In this document: piece by piece, positions 45,457 through 54,799 of the stretch
How positions within the stretch are numbered: position 1 is the first letter of the stretch
Layout of the letters: every line of letters begins with the position of its first letter
NCBI RefSeq assembly: GCF_900108185.1
Contig: NZ_FNVA01000005.1
Coordinates: forward strand, 124,001-188,000
DNA length: 64,000 nt
Reading direction: 5' to 3'
Source: Bryocella elongata
Lineage (GTDB): Bacteria; Acidobacteriota; Terriglobia; Terriglobales; Acidobacteriaceae
Notes under the pieces: model-generated
The model's input: only the letters and a program-made list of their open reading frames with translations
Told to the model about the DNA's origin: nothing
Database searches by the model: none
Program-made: the position numbers and the translations under genes

Positions 45457-48312
45457 ATGAATGTCTCGACGTGCTTTGTGCGCGCGCTGATGCTGTGCGC
45501 CCTCTCATGCCCAGTCTCGTCGGCTGCCTTCGCGCAGACGGCAAAACCCACTGCCGTTACTACTTCGAAGCTGCCTGTACTCTCCGGCGACGTGCTGGAT
45601 GCAACCGGTGCTGCGATTCCCGGCGCCGCCGTGCATCTGCACTCCGACCAGGCCGACGCCGATGCCGTCTCCGATAACATCGGCCACTTTACCGTCTCGC
45701 TCGCTCCCGGCACTTACACTCTCACCGCGGAGTTCAATGGTTTTCGCACATTGCATCGCAGTAACGTGGTGATCGTCGCGGGCCACAACAGCGCACTTAC
45801 CCTCAAGCTTCTCGCTGCCTCGGACCAGGAGATCGAGGTCGATGCCTCGCAGGCTGCCGACACATCCTCCTCCGCCAACCGCTCCGCGCTCGTCTTCAAG
45901 AACGAGCAGCTCGACACCTTCTCGGACGATCCCAATGTGATGGAGCAGCAGCTCGAATCGCTGAGCGGCGGCGATCCCAGCAATCCTCCGCAGCTCTATG
46001 TCGATGGCTTCTCCGGCGGTCAGATGCCGTCGAAGGATGAGATTCGCGAAGTACGCATCAATCAGAACCCCTTCTCCGCGGTCTATGACCAGTTCGGTTC
46101 GGGACGCATCGAGATCCTCACCAAGCCCGGCGCCAACAAGCTGCATGGCAACCTCGATACGCAGTGGGGCGACTCCGCCCTGAACGCGCGCAACCCATAC
46201 ATCGTTGGCACGTTGCCTGCTTATGACAGCCAGAACATCTATGGCTCACTCACAGGACCCGTCAACAAGACGACATCCTTCTTCGCCAACGTGCTCGTCG
46301 AGAACACGAACAGCAACGCCAGCGTCAACGCGAAGAGTGTCGATCCCGCAACCCTGCTGCCGGTTCAGATCACACAGGCCGTTCCGACGCAGAGCCATTG
46401 GCAGAGCTATCGCGGACGCATCGATCATCAGTTCGGCAAGACCGATACCTTCATCGGCCAGTACCGCTTCAATAACTCCACCGCAGAGAACTCCGGCGTT
46501 GGCCAGTTGGTGCTGGCCGAGGCAGGCAGCAACAGCGTCACGCACCGGCAGATTGTGCAGCTCTCGGACACGCACATCTTCAACGCAAAGGTCATCCTCG
46601 ACTCCGGCCTGCAGTACATCCGCACTGTGCTCACGCAGGCCCCCGTGTCCACCGCGCCCAGCGTCACCGTGCAGGGCGCCTTCACCGGCGGCGGAGCGCA
46701 GTCACAGCAGTCGCGCGATCACCAGGATCAATGGGAGCTGCAGGAGTACTTCTCCATCTCCGAGGGCAAGCACTTCATCCGCACCGGTATGCGCTTCCGC
46801 GCCAACCGCGACGCCAACTTCTCGCGCTCGAACTACAACGGCCAGTTCACCTTTCCGGACCTCACCACGTATACAAATGCCCTCGCAGCACTCGGCTCCG
46901 GTAGCACCGTCACGAATCTTCCTGCGAACGCCCGCCCCACGCTCTTCCAGTACGCAACGGGCACGGCCGCTGCGGAACTCACCACCGCCGACTTCGGCTT
47001 CTACGCCGAAGATGAGTGGAAGGCCACCAAAAACCTCACGCTGAACTACGGCGTTCGCTTCGAGTCGCAGACCGCAATCCCCGATCACTTCGATCCCGCG
47101 CCGCGACTCGGCTTCGCCTATGCCTACACCCGGCCCAAGGCCAAGGCTCCGCTCTTCGTCGTGCGTGGCGGCTTCGGCCTCTTCTACACGCGCTTCCCGT
47201 CGGGCAACCTGCTAACGGCGCAGCGCCAGAACGGCGTCTCGCAGCTCAGCTATAACCTCTCCGCGGCAAGCTCCACAGACACCAGCCCGGTCAGCTTCTA
47301 CTTCACGAGTCTTGCCGCCGGCGCCAGCGCGGGCGCGCTCAACTCACTCACCGCGAGCACCTCAACGCCCTACCGCATCGCACCCAATCTCACCTCGCCC
47401 GTCACCTACCAGGGTATGATCTCCGGCGAGCACGCCTTCGGCAAGTACGGCAACATCAACGTCGGCTACTATCGCCGCCGCAGCATTCATCAGTTCGATT
47501 CCGAGAACGTCAACGCTCCCATGCCTGTCACCGGCCTGCGCCCCATGGGCGGTACGCAGAACATCTACCAGTACTCCTCCGACGGCATCTCCGATGGCCA
47601 TTCCTTCGGGATCAATGGCAACCTGAACATCGGCTCCAGGCTGAATGCCTGGGGCTTCTACGGCATCGGCAGCCAGACCAGCACCACCGGCAGTTTTTCG
47701 AGCTCCAGCTTCGTCTCCAACTCGTATAACATCCGCCAGGACGAAGGCCCGATCACCGGCTATTCACCACATCAGCTCTATACCGGTTTCAACGCCAAAC
47801 CCGGCTTAGGCTTCAACGTCAATATGTTCCTCGCGGTGCGTTCGCGGTCCTACTTCAACATCACCACCGGCTCGGATAACAACGGCGACACCATCTATAA
47901 CGATCGCCCCTCGTTCGCTACCAGCGCCACGCCTGCCGCCTCGCTGCGCCAGACACCATGGGGCAACTTCGACATCACCCCACAGGCCGGCGAGACGATC
48001 ATCCCCTTCAACTACGCTCGTGCCCCTGGAGTCGTCTACACGGAGTCCAGCATCTCGCGCGACTTCCGCTTCGGCCCTCGCCCTGCCGGAAAGCCCGACA
48101 AGGATGGCAAGCCCGCCAGGCCCGGCGACGCGAAATATCGCCTCCGCTTTGGCGCGGAGTTCGACAACCTCTTCAACCACGTCAATCGCGCCGCGCCCAT
48201 CGGCGTGCTGACCTCGCCTTACGTCGGCCAGTCCATCGCTATCGGGAGCAACTTCGGCGGCAACGCCTCGGCCAACCGCTCCATCGTGCTGCACGCCGGC
48301 TTCAACTTCTAG
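45457..48312 (+). CDS. TonB-dependent receptor with carboxypeptidase-regulatory-like domain
   Basis: A 951-residue outer-membrane protein. Signal peptide to FAQ (about residue 27); regulatory-like domain LSGDVLDATGAAIPGAAVHL and YTLTAEFNGFRTLHRSNVVI; plug with NRSALVFKNEQLDTFSDDPN and EIREVRINQNPFSAVYDQFG, RIEILTKPGANKLHGNLDTQ; then the barrel, ending HAGFNF. Shorter than the other two receptors here. No substrate can be assigned. Its stop codon overlaps, as CTAG at 48309-48312, the stop of the convergent transglutaminase-like gene. Confidence 0.88.
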   Translation: MNVSTCFVRALMLCALSCPVSSAAFAQTAKPTAVTTSKLPVLSGDVLDATGAAIPGAAVHLHSDQADADAVSDNIGHFTVSLAPGTYTLTAEFNGFRTLHRSNVVIVAGHNSALTLKLLAASDQEIEVDASQAADTSSSANRSALVFKNEQLDTFSDDPNVMEQQLESLSGGDPSNPPQLYVDGFSGGQMPSKDEIREVRINQNPFSAVYDQFGSGRIEILTKPGANKLHGNLDTQWGDSALNARNPYIVGTLPAYDSQNIYGSLTGPVNKTTSFFANVLVENTNSNASVNAKSVDPATLLPVQITQAVPTQSHWQSYRGRIDHQFGKTDTFIGQYRFNNSTAENSGVGQLVLAEAGSNSVTHRQIVQLSDTHIFNAKVILDSGLQYIRTVLTQAPVSTAPSVTVQGAFTGGGAQSQQSRDHQDQWELQEYFSISEGKHFIRTGMRFRANRDANFSRSNYNGQFTFPDLTTYTNALAALGSGSTVTNLPANARPTLFQYATGTAAAELTTADFGFYAEDEWKATKNLTLNYGVRFESQTAIPDHFDPAPRLGFAYAYTRPKAKAPLFVVRGGFGLFYTRFPSGNLLTAQRQNGVSQLSYNLSAASSTDTSPVSFYFTSLAAGASAGALNSLTASTSTPYRIAPNLTSPVTYQGMISGEHAFGKYGNINVGYYRRRSIHQFDSENVNAPMPVTGLRPMGGTQNIYQYSSDGISDGHSFGINGNLNIGSRLNAWGFYGIGSQTSTTGSFSSSSFVSNSYNIRQDEGPITGYSPHQLYTGFNAKPGLGFNVNMFLAVRSRSYFNITTGSDNNGDTIYNDRPSFATSATPAASLRQTPWGNFDITPQAGETIIPFNYARAPGVVYTESSISRDFRFGPRPAGKPDKDGKPARPGDAKYRLRFGAEFDNLFNHVNRAAPIGVLTSPYVGQSIAIGSNFGGNASANRSIVLHAGFNF

Positions 48313-49235
48313 CGACTTGCGGGAAAGGTCGTCTGCGACGAGAGAACCGGCTCAGTCGTCGCAGGCAACTTCGGAGGCAGCGGAACCTTCCGCCCCTCCG
48401 AGTCGATCTCGTTGGACTCGACGTAGAAGTGCTTCAGGTCAGCGCGGCCGAAGCTGGTCGTAATCGCCACATCGGCAGCGTCGCGACCCACCGCCATCAG
48501 CACCCGGCCCAGCCGCGGCTCGTTGTGGCGAGCATCCATATCCCACCACCGGCCATCCAGCCAGATCTGGTACCACGCGCTGAAGTCCCCAGGCGACGAG
48601 TATGGTGCGCGAATGTCGCCCAGCTGCCCCGTCACGTAGCGTGCAGGAATGTTCATCGCCCGCGTCAGCGTGATGGCCAGGTGCTGGAAGTCGCGGCACA
48701 CACCGATGCGCTCGCTGAAGACATCGGCTGCCGTCTTCGTCGGCCGCGCCGCACCGTAGTTGAAGGTCACCTTGGCGTGCACCCAGTCGCGGATGGCGGC
48801 CGCCAGCGCCCAGCCCGTCCCCATGTGCCCGAACAGGTCCTGCGCGATCGCGCCGAACTGATCCACCTGGCAATAGCGGCTCGCCAGCAGAAACTGCAGC
48901 GTCTCGGAGGGGAGCTGCTCCACCGGCGTCTGAGATAGTCCGTACCCTTGTGGGTCTCGCGTCTCGCTCGCGTTCAGGATGTGCCGCCCCGCCAGCCGGA
49001 TGGCTCCTGCCGGCGCAAGGAAACGTGTGCAGCGATTGCCGAAGCAGTCCAGATACTCCAGCACCGGGAGCTCGCGCACGCCGTCGCCCCCGTCGGAAGG
49101 CCCAATATGCTCCACCCGGATCAGGTCCTCGGTGACGAGCTGGGGCTCGATGGATGGATGGACGTGCAGCATCGCGACCATCGCAATGGGCTGCGGAAGA
49201 TGAAACTGGATGTCGAACTCGGACTCAATCAGCAA
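48309..49235 (-). CDS. transglutaminase-like cysteine protease family protein
   Basis: A 308-residue protein with the bacterial transglutaminase N-terminal region (ESEFDIQFHLPQPIAMVAML) and a transglutaminase/protease core: SERIGVCRDFQHLAITLTRA (Cys), SAWYQIWLDGRWWDMDARHN with EPRLGRVLMAVGRDAADVAI (His, Asp). It is cytoplasmic by sequence. Family members cleave or crosslink peptides; substrates are unknown. Its start is uncertain: I take TTG 49235 with AGGGG eight bases upstream, since family homology begins there; the frame is open further left without similarity. The gene converges on the TonB receptor with a shared CTAG stop. Confidence 0.82.
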   Translation of the reverse strand: MLIESEFDIQFHLPQPIAMVAMLHVHPSIEPQLVTEDLIRVEHIGPSDGGDGVRELPVLEYLDCFGNRCTRFLAPAGAIRLAGRHILNASETRDPQGYGLSQTPVEQLPSETLQFLLASRYCQVDQFGAIAQDLFGHMGTGWALAAAIRDWVHAKVTFNYGAARPTKTAADVFSERIGVCRDFQHLAITLTRAMNIPARYVTGQLGDIRAPYSSPGDFSAWYQIWLDGRWWDMDARHNEPRLGRVLMAVGRDAADVAITTSFGRADLKHFYVESNEIDSEGRKVPLPPKLPATTEPVLSSQTTFPASR

Positions 49236-49460
49236 GAAAAGTACCCCTGCGCTTACAAAGCGCACCCTTATCAGATGCAAAACCCGAGGATTCCTGAGCC
49301 GTGATTCGCTGAACGTGGACCTCGTAGCCGGCCTGACTAGTCGAGGTGCTGCAAGCAAAGGGTTTACGCGCCAGCAGCGGAGCCAGCCCAGGAATTCTTC
49401 CCCGGGTGAATCCTTTTCCTTCCCTCAGCTCTCTTGCTAAGGGAGGACGAGAGACCAGTC

Positions 49461-49967
49461 ATGTCAGCCATTTCGCCAGCAGAGGCCCACAACGGGGGCT
49501 GGATCATCATCGATGTGCGTTCCGCCGGCGAGCGCGCGGTGGCCTGCGTCCCAGGTTCGATCCACGCACCGCTCGAGACGGTAGATCTCGACACTAGCAG
49601 CTTTCCGCCGGGCCGCATCGCTCTGCTTTGCAAAGCAGGCACCCGCGCGCGACTCGCGCAGGCCCGCCTGTCCCTCTGCGGGATTGACGCCGCCGTGATT
49701 GAAGGTGGCATGGACCGCTGGCAGCGCGAAGGCCTCCCGGTCTCGAGCTCCACCGTCAGCCACTGGTCGCTGGAGCGCCAGGTCCGCTTCGGTGCAGGAT
49801 TGCTGGTGGTGGTCTTCACGCTTCTCGCCGCTTCGGTCAGTCCATGGTTCCTCGTGTGTTCCGGCCTCGTAGGCTGCGGACTGGTCTTCGCGGGAGCAAC
49901 CGACATCTGCATGATGGGCAACCTGCTTGCGCGGATGCCCTGGAACCGCATACGTTCAGGAGGATGA
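49461..49967 (+). CDS. rhodanese-like domain fused to DUF2892-like membrane segment
   Basis: A 168-residue protein: rhodanese domain (residues about 1-100) with GGWIIIDVRSAGERAVACVP and active-site loop IALLCKAGTRARLAQA (catalytic Cys), then two membrane helices (GAGLLVVVFTLLAASVS, FLVCSGLVGCGLVFAGATDI), the DUF2892-type arrangement. Such proteins take part in sulfur transfer or persulfide handling at the membrane. ATG 49461 is preferred because homology begins with the Ser-Pro-Ala turn. Its stop overlaps the sigma factor ATG, so the three genes 49461-50916 form a coupled operon. Confidence 0.88.
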   Translation: MSAISPAEAHNGGWIIIDVRSAGERAVACVPGSIHAPLETVDLDTSSFPPGRIALLCKAGTRARLAQARLSLCGIDAAVIEGGMDRWQREGLPVSSSTVSHWSLERQVRFGAGLLVVVFTLLAASVSPWFLVCSGLVGCGLVFAGATDICMMGNLLARMPWNRIRSGG

Positions 49968-50530
49968 GCAGCGAAAGCGCGACCGAGTTCGAGGGCCTTG
50001 CCGAAGAGCATCGCGACCACGTCTACCGCCAGATGCTTCGCCTCTGCGGCAATCGCGAAGACGCGGAGGATGTGCTCACCGACGCTCTGCTCGCAGCCTT
50101 CCGGCGCATCGAGACCCTGCGTGAGCGCGCAGCCTTCGGTGGCTGGCTCGCACAGATCGCGCGCCGCCTCTGCTTCCACCTCAAGTCGCAGCAGCGCATC
50201 CGCGAGGCGCTCTCGCTCGAAGAGCTGGGCGAGCAGGGCTGGGAGCCGGTCGAAGACGCACAGCGGTCGCCCGAGGAGCTCGCCTCCGCCGAGCAGCTGC
50301 GCTCCGCCGTTCGCTCCGCCATCGACGCGCTGCCCGAGGACCTTCGCAAGGTCTACGAGCTGCGTGACCTCGACGAGCGCAGCGGGGAAGAGACAGCAGC
50401 GCAGCTTGGGCTCACACTCGCTGCGACGAAATCAAGATTGCACCGTGCCCGTCGCATGGTGCGGGAACACCTGGACGCCGTCCTCACCGGAGTGGTCCAG
50501 GGCAACGAGAAGAGCAGAAGGAAGTCATGA
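49964..50530 (+). CDS. ECF-type RNA polymerase sigma factor
   Basis: A 188-residue sigma70-family protein with region 2 (HRDHVYRQMLRLCGNREDAE, VLTDALLAAFRRIETLRER, AFGGWLAQIARRLCFHLKSQ) and region 4 (DALPEDLRKVYELRDLDERS, EETAAQLGLTLAATKSRLHR) separated by a short linker. Perfect CAGGAGG just precedes ATG 49964, which overlaps the rhodanese stop as ATGA. No anti-sigma gene follows; instead an OsmC protein does, also by ATGA overlap. The pairing with rhodanese and OsmC suggests a response to reactive sulfur or peroxides (inference). Confidence 0.93.
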   Translation: MSSESATEFEGLAEEHRDHVYRQMLRLCGNREDAEDVLTDALLAAFRRIETLRERAAFGGWLAQIARRLCFHLKSQQRIREALSLEELGEQGWEPVEDAQRSPEELASAEQLRSAVRSAIDALPEDLRKVYELRDLDERSGEETAAQLGLTLAATKSRLHRARRMVREHLDAVLTGVVQGNEKSRRKS

Positions 50531-50916
50531 AGATCGAAATTCAACACATGGGCGACGTGCAGTTTTCCATCGCCACCCGCGGCCACGTCATCTACAGCGA
50601 CCAGCCCGAAGACAACAAGGGCTACGACGAGGCCATGACCCCGCCCGAGATCTTTCTCGGCGCGCTCGGCGCCTGCGCCGCCTACTACGCCGTCGACTAT
50701 CTCAAACGCAACAAGCTGCCCTTCGAAGGCACGCACGTCACCGCCCACGCGGAGAAGGCCAAGAACCCCGCACGCCTTGGCGAGATCAGCATGCACGTGA
50801 CGGTCCCCGAAGGTCTCAGCGAAGAACATCGCAAAGGCGTCCATGCCGCCGTGGAGAAGTGCATCCTGCACAACACCCTCACGCATCCGCCACAGATCAA
50901 GACCATCATCGGGTAG
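50527..50916 (+). CDS. OsmC-family peroxiredoxin-like protein
   Basis: A 129-residue OsmC/Ohr-type protein. MTPPEIFLGALGACAAYYAV has the first Cys, VEKCILHNTLTHPPQIKTII the second; these two reduce organic hydroperoxides in family members, or act in sulfur detoxification. The rest, ISMHVTVPEGLSEEHRKGVH, matches the fold. It is last in the rhodanese-sigma-OsmC operon, coupled by ATGA. Four copies of an octanucleotide start within its stop codon. Confidence 0.92.
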   Translation: MKIEIQHMGDVQFSIATRGHVIYSDQPEDNKGYDEAMTPPEIFLGALGACAAYYAVDYLKRNKLPFEGTHVTAHAEKAKNPARLGEISMHVTVPEGLSEEHRKGVHAAVEKCILHNTLTHPPQIKTIIG

Positions 50917-50946
50917 CAGAACAGCAGAACAGCAGAACAGCAGAAC
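50915..50946. repeat. four tandem AGCAGAAC units
   Basis: Four perfect 8-bp copies starting inside the osmC-like stop codon. Distinct in period from the 7-bp arrays elsewhere. Confidence 0.9.
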
Positions 50947-51027
50947 AAGCTGAAGCGCAGCGCCAACCGCGCAGCGGCTAAGGCGCAGCCGCAAACGCGC
51001 AGCGCTGCTCAGTGGTATCACTGAGAC

Positions 51028-52266
51028 ATGCGTCCCTCGCTGATTGCAACCCTCGCATGCCTTGCATCATCCTCGCTGATCGCACAGACGCACCGCGCGA
51101 CCGCATCCCACGCCGCTCCTGCGCACGCCGCGCCTGTCGAACCCACCGGCCCCACCGCCGTCTTCGACACCTCTTCCGGCCGCGTCGTCTGCCGCCTGTA
51201 CGACAAGCAGGCCCCGCAGACCGTCGCCACCTTCCTCGCGCTCGCGAAGGGTGAGAAGGATTGGACCGGCGCCGACGGCACCGTGCGGCACGGCAAGCCC
51301 TTCTACGATGCCACGCAGCTCATCGGCGTCACCGACGGCTTTCGTGGCGGCGATCGCGAGGCCTTCAGCCAGGGCAACGCCGGTCCAGCCGTCGAGCCAG
51401 AGAAGACCGGCCTCGACACGGAGCGTCCCGGCCGTCTCGTCGCCGTCGTCAAGGATGGCAAGCAGAACGCCGCATCCTTCGTAGTGCTCGACCACACCAT
51501 CGCCGACTTCAGCAAACGCGGCGTGGTCTTCGGCCAGTGCGACGACGCCTCCGTGACGGTGGCCGCGGATATCGCTCACACGCTCCTCAGCGCAGACAAT
51601 CGCCCGCTGCATCCCGTCGTGCTGCGCCGTGTCGCCATCGTGGCCGCGGGGCAGGAGCTTCCACCACCCGCGCCGCCGATGGAAGGCGAAGCCGACCTCA
51701 CCATTCCGCCGCTGCCAGCACCTGCCGTCCCGGCTCCAGACCCCACCGGCCCGACCGCCATCATCGAAACCACCCTCGGCACCATCTCCTGCAAGCTCTT
51801 CGACAAAGAAGCTCCCATCGGCGTAGCGAACTTCGTCGCCCTGGCCAACGGCACGAAGTCCTTCAAGAACCCCTCTACCGGAGTCGAGGTCAAAGGCCGC
51901 CGCTTCTACGATGGCTTACACTTCGGCCGCGTCATTCCCGACTTCATGATCCAGAACAACGACCGCCCCTTCGATCCCAAGGGCGATCATGACATCGGCT
52001 TCCACTTCGGCAACGAGATCGTCCCCGGCCTCAGCTTCGATCGCCCCGGCCGCCTCGCCTACGCCAACTCAGGCCCCAACACCAACAACACCGAGTTCTT
52101 CGTCACGGAGCATCCCATCCGCCGGCTCGATGGCAGCTACACCATCTTCGGCCAGTGCGACGACGCCAGCGTCAAGGTGGTGGAAGCCGCAGCCCGCATC
52201 CCCCGCGACGACCACGACAAACCCCTCGTCCCCATCACCATCAAGCGGGTCACGATCAGCAAATAG
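51028..52266 (+). CDS. secreted double-cyclophilin peptidyl-prolyl isomerase
   Basis: A 412-residue exported protein with two cyclophilin-type domains separated by a Pro-rich linker (QELPPPAPPMEGEADLTIPP). The C-terminal one has FYDGLHFGRVIPDFMIQNND, NEIVPGLSFDRPGRLAYANS, NTNNTEFFVTEHPIRRLDGS and YTIFGQCDDASVKVV; the catalytic Arg, Phe and Gln are present. The N-terminal one is degenerate (FYDATQLIGVTDGFRGGDRE, lacking the RVI-F motif) and may only bind. The signal peptide ends about SLIAQ. It catalyses proline isomerisation in the periplasm. A bidirectional terminator follows. Confidence 0.88.
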   Translation: MRPSLIATLACLASSSLIAQTHRATASHAAPAHAAPVEPTGPTAVFDTSSGRVVCRLYDKQAPQTVATFLALAKGEKDWTGADGTVRHGKPFYDATQLIGVTDGFRGGDREAFSQGNAGPAVEPEKTGLDTERPGRLVAVVKDGKQNAASFVVLDHTIADFSKRGVVFGQCDDASVTVAADIAHTLLSADNRPLHPVVLRRVAIVAAGQELPPPAPPMEGEADLTIPPLPAPAVPAPDPTGPTAIIETTLGTISCKLFDKEAPIGVANFVALANGTKSFKNPSTGVEVKGRRFYDGLHFGRVIPDFMIQNNDRPFDPKGDHDIGFHFGNEIVPGLSFDRPGRLAYANSGPNTNNTEFFVTEHPIRRLDGSYTIFGQCDDASVKVVEAAARIPRDDHDKPLVPITIKRVTISK

Positions 52267-52389
52267 CCGAGGCTGTACGCAACCCTCGTCATTCCGACCC
52301 TGACTCTGACCCTGAACGAAGTGAAGGGAAGGGAAGGGGAGGAACCCCTGTATTTCGCTCGCAGCGGTAACTCACCTTCAGGAGAGAAA

Positions 52390-52413
52390 AACGGCGGCCC
52401 GAAGGCCGCCGTT
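52390..52413. terminator. bidirectional terminator, cyclophilin / lipoprotein genes
   Basis: A 10-bp perfect stem AACGGCGGCC (52390-52399) with GGCCGCCGTT (52404-52413), CGAA loop. Confidence 0.8.
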
Positions 52414-52436
52414 CTCGTTGTGCGGATGCAACCGGA

Positions 52437-54521
52437 CTATTGCGGCATCTCGCCAGGGTGGTTGTATCCGAGGTAAGGCCACGCCGGTGTACCGATGCCG
52501 AAGACCTTCACCAGCGTCTGCTGGAAGTCATCCACCGACCAAACCGCGCCCGAAGCCGACACCGCCGTCATGTACTCATTCGCAAAGACGTTGCTGCACG
52601 TAGGGTTCTGGCTGCCGGAGCCCGCGGTGCGAAGGCTGCACGGTGTGAGCGAAGTAAACGTCCCCGTCGAGGTATTGAACGTCACCAGCGCGGAGTGCCC
52701 GCCGTCTGGGATCATGAGCGTCCCGGCGCCATCGATGCTCGGCCCACTGAGGAGCCCCGGCGCATACGGGAAGTTTGTCACGTAGACGTTGTTCGAAGTC
52801 ATCTCGTAGACTGCGCCCGAAGTGGTCGCCCAGGCCTTGCCGTCTGCCGTCGTTACGACCCCGTTGAACACCGTCTGGATCGTCGGCGAGCTGGACGTCG
52901 ATGTCGAGCAGAAGACCGGCAGCGTGCAGCCCGCGCCCGACGTAAAGTTCTGGGTCGCGATCGCGGTGCTGGGGTTATAGATGCTCGTCCACAGCCCTTC
53001 GCTCGAATCGAAGAACAGGCTGTACCCTGCCGCCGTTCCCGTTCCGATCGGCACCGATGAGGTCGTTGTGGTGCCGACCGCCGCCACGGAGGTTCCCGTC
53101 GCGCTGACCGAATACAACGGTGCACCTGCCGTAATGATCGACGTGTAGAGGTTGTTGAAGCGATCCACCGCGAAGCCCTGTACAGACGCGCTGGTCGTGA
53201 TGTTTGAGAGCACCGAGAAGGAGCTCGCGTCGATGCGCTGGATGCTCGACCCGTTCGGGTAGTACACGTGGCCTGCGTTATCGACCACCAGGTGAACTCC
53301 CCCTATGCCGTTCACCGTACCCGAGCCCCACTGCGAACCGTCGGGATTCACGCCGATCAGGTTGACCGTAAGCCCGGTCGCGAAGCCATCCATGATGACG
53401 GTTCCGCTGGGCGTTAGCGCAAGACCGATCACCATGCCAAAGGAATAAGGGTGGGTCGCATCAGAGCCCTTATAGGTAACGGCGAGTGTGTAGTCGGACG
53501 GCTCCACAGTCAGTGTCGGAGTAAACGCCCCCACCGTGCTTGCAATCGTATAGAGGGTGTGGACGTTGCTGGCCGGGGCCTTCGCAATATTGATCGCGGC
53601 CTCCAGCGTGTCCGTCGGAATATTGCTGCCGAGCGTCGTAGCGGTAAAGAGCTTGCCGCAACCGGACGTGTCGCCCGCGATGCCACCGCTCGTGTTCACG
53701 CAGCTCTGCAGCGTGTTGGCCAGCGTGTTGAGCAGCGCAGCAGGGATGGAGCCTGTAGCGTTCGGCATGTTGCCGTTAGCGTCCGTGGGAACCGTGTTGG
53801 CGTTGCCCGTGGGCTTCGCGCCGTTGTAGGTGGTGGCGTTCACCAGGCTGATCGCGTCCGCAAAGGCCTCGTCCAGACCGTTCGCCACGCAGGTCATTGA
53901 TGAGCCCGTGCCACTGCAGCTCCCTGTCGCGACGTTATTCTTCGCGGGGGCGCCGATATCGATCTCCTGCTCGCCGATCGCCGGCGACGCGCCCACATCC
54001 CCAATGAAGTTGCCCAGCGTGTACGCCATGGCCAGCGTGGTGAGCTCGCTGATGTCCACCTGCGTCGCCGTGGAGGTGGGCAGGGCGGCGCACGCCCCGA
54101 GCGGAGCGATAAGTACCTCGTTGGGGTTGGCGGAATTGGATGCCGTCTTTCCCCCCGTCGCCGTCACGTACACATACTCGCCTGGATCGCAGTTGAAGTT
54201 GGCGATGTTCCACCTTCCGGTGCTGTCCGTTGTGGTCGTCGCCAGCTGGTAGGCCGTGGATCCGTACGTGCTGGATGCCGCTGCGGATCGCCCAGTAGCC
54301 GCGCCGGAGATGCCGGTCGTCCAGGTCTCCCATAGATTTACGCTGGCGTTCTGGATCGGATTGGGGCCGCCATGCAGCTTCCCACCCACACCAGATCGCC
54401 TAGCGGCTGGGGTCGCCATGCCTGCGGAGGTGCCGGTACCGATACCGCAGCCCGTGACCAGGCTGGTGAAAAGTGAAAGCGTAGTGGCCAAGACAAAGAA
54501 GCGGGACGAAGAAGACCGCAT
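52437..54521 (-). CDS. large secreted lipoprotein with NHL/propeller-like repeats, paralogue A
   Basis: A 694-residue exported protein with a lipobox in SLVTGCGIG. A conserved N-terminal box, GGKLHGGPNPIQNASVNLWE, then a Cys-containing domain (GRWNIANFNCDPGEYVYVTA, GGKTASNSANPNEVLIAPLG), and a C-terminal propeller-like region of repeated short strands (VHLVVDNAGHVYYPNGSSIQ, VQGFAVDRFNNLYTSIITAG). It aligns over its whole length with the protein encoded at 55424-57493. Surface-exposed acidobacterial proteins of this type have no known role. ATG 54521 has AGAGG upstream; GTG 54536 is in frame. Confidence 0.8.
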   Translation of the reverse strand: MRSSSSRFFVLATTLSLFTSLVTGCGIGTGTSAGMATPAARRSGVGGKLHGGPNPIQNASVNLWETWTTGISGAATGRSAAASSTYGSTAYQLATTTTDSTGRWNIANFNCDPGEYVYVTATGGKTASNSANPNEVLIAPLGACAALPTSTATQVDISELTTLAMAYTLGNFIGDVGASPAIGEQEIDIGAPAKNNVATGSCSGTGSSMTCVANGLDEAFADAISLVNATTYNGAKPTGNANTVPTDANGNMPNATGSIPAALLNTLANTLQSCVNTSGGIAGDTSGCGKLFTATTLGSNIPTDTLEAAINIAKAPASNVHTLYTIASTVGAFTPTLTVEPSDYTLAVTYKGSDATHPYSFGMVIGLALTPSGTVIMDGFATGLTVNLIGVNPDGSQWGSGTVNGIGGVHLVVDNAGHVYYPNGSSIQRIDASSFSVLSNITTSASVQGFAVDRFNNLYTSIITAGAPLYSVSATGTSVAAVGTTTTSSVPIGTGTAAGYSLFFDSSEGLWTSIYNPSTAIATQNFTSGAGCTLPVFCSTSTSSSPTIQTVFNGVVTTADGKAWATTSGAVYEMTSNNVYVTNFPYAPGLLSGPSIDGAGTLMIPDGGHSALVTFNTSTGTFTSLTPCSLRTAGSGSQNPTCSNVFANEYMTAVSASGAVWSVDDFQQTLVKVFGIGTPAWPYLGYNHPGEMPQ

Positions 54522-54746
54522 GACACCTCTGCGCACGGGCGCGGTTGTGTTGGAGTTTCTGAGGATGGAGGAAGGAGGAAGGAGATCGAGGGGGCCCGAA
54601 GTGAAGTCGCACGATAGCGCCCGGGAAACCCGAGCATGCGTGCTACGACATTTACAGCATAATGCCGTATTGATTCATCCATCGCGATTTTCACCTCGGA
54701 AACCAACGAAAGGCACGACCGCGAAGCGTCTTCGCGCGCCAACGCA

Positions 54747-54775
54747 AAGAGGCGAGCCATCAGGCTCGCCTCTTC
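54747..54775. terminator. terminator between the Kbp-like gene and lipoprotein A
   Basis: An 11-bp stem AGAGGCGAGCC (54748-54758) with GGCTCGCCTCT (54763-54773), ATCA loop, T-rich tails. Confidence 0.75.
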
Positions 54776-54799
54776 CTCTGTCTCACAACTCCGGTGCAA

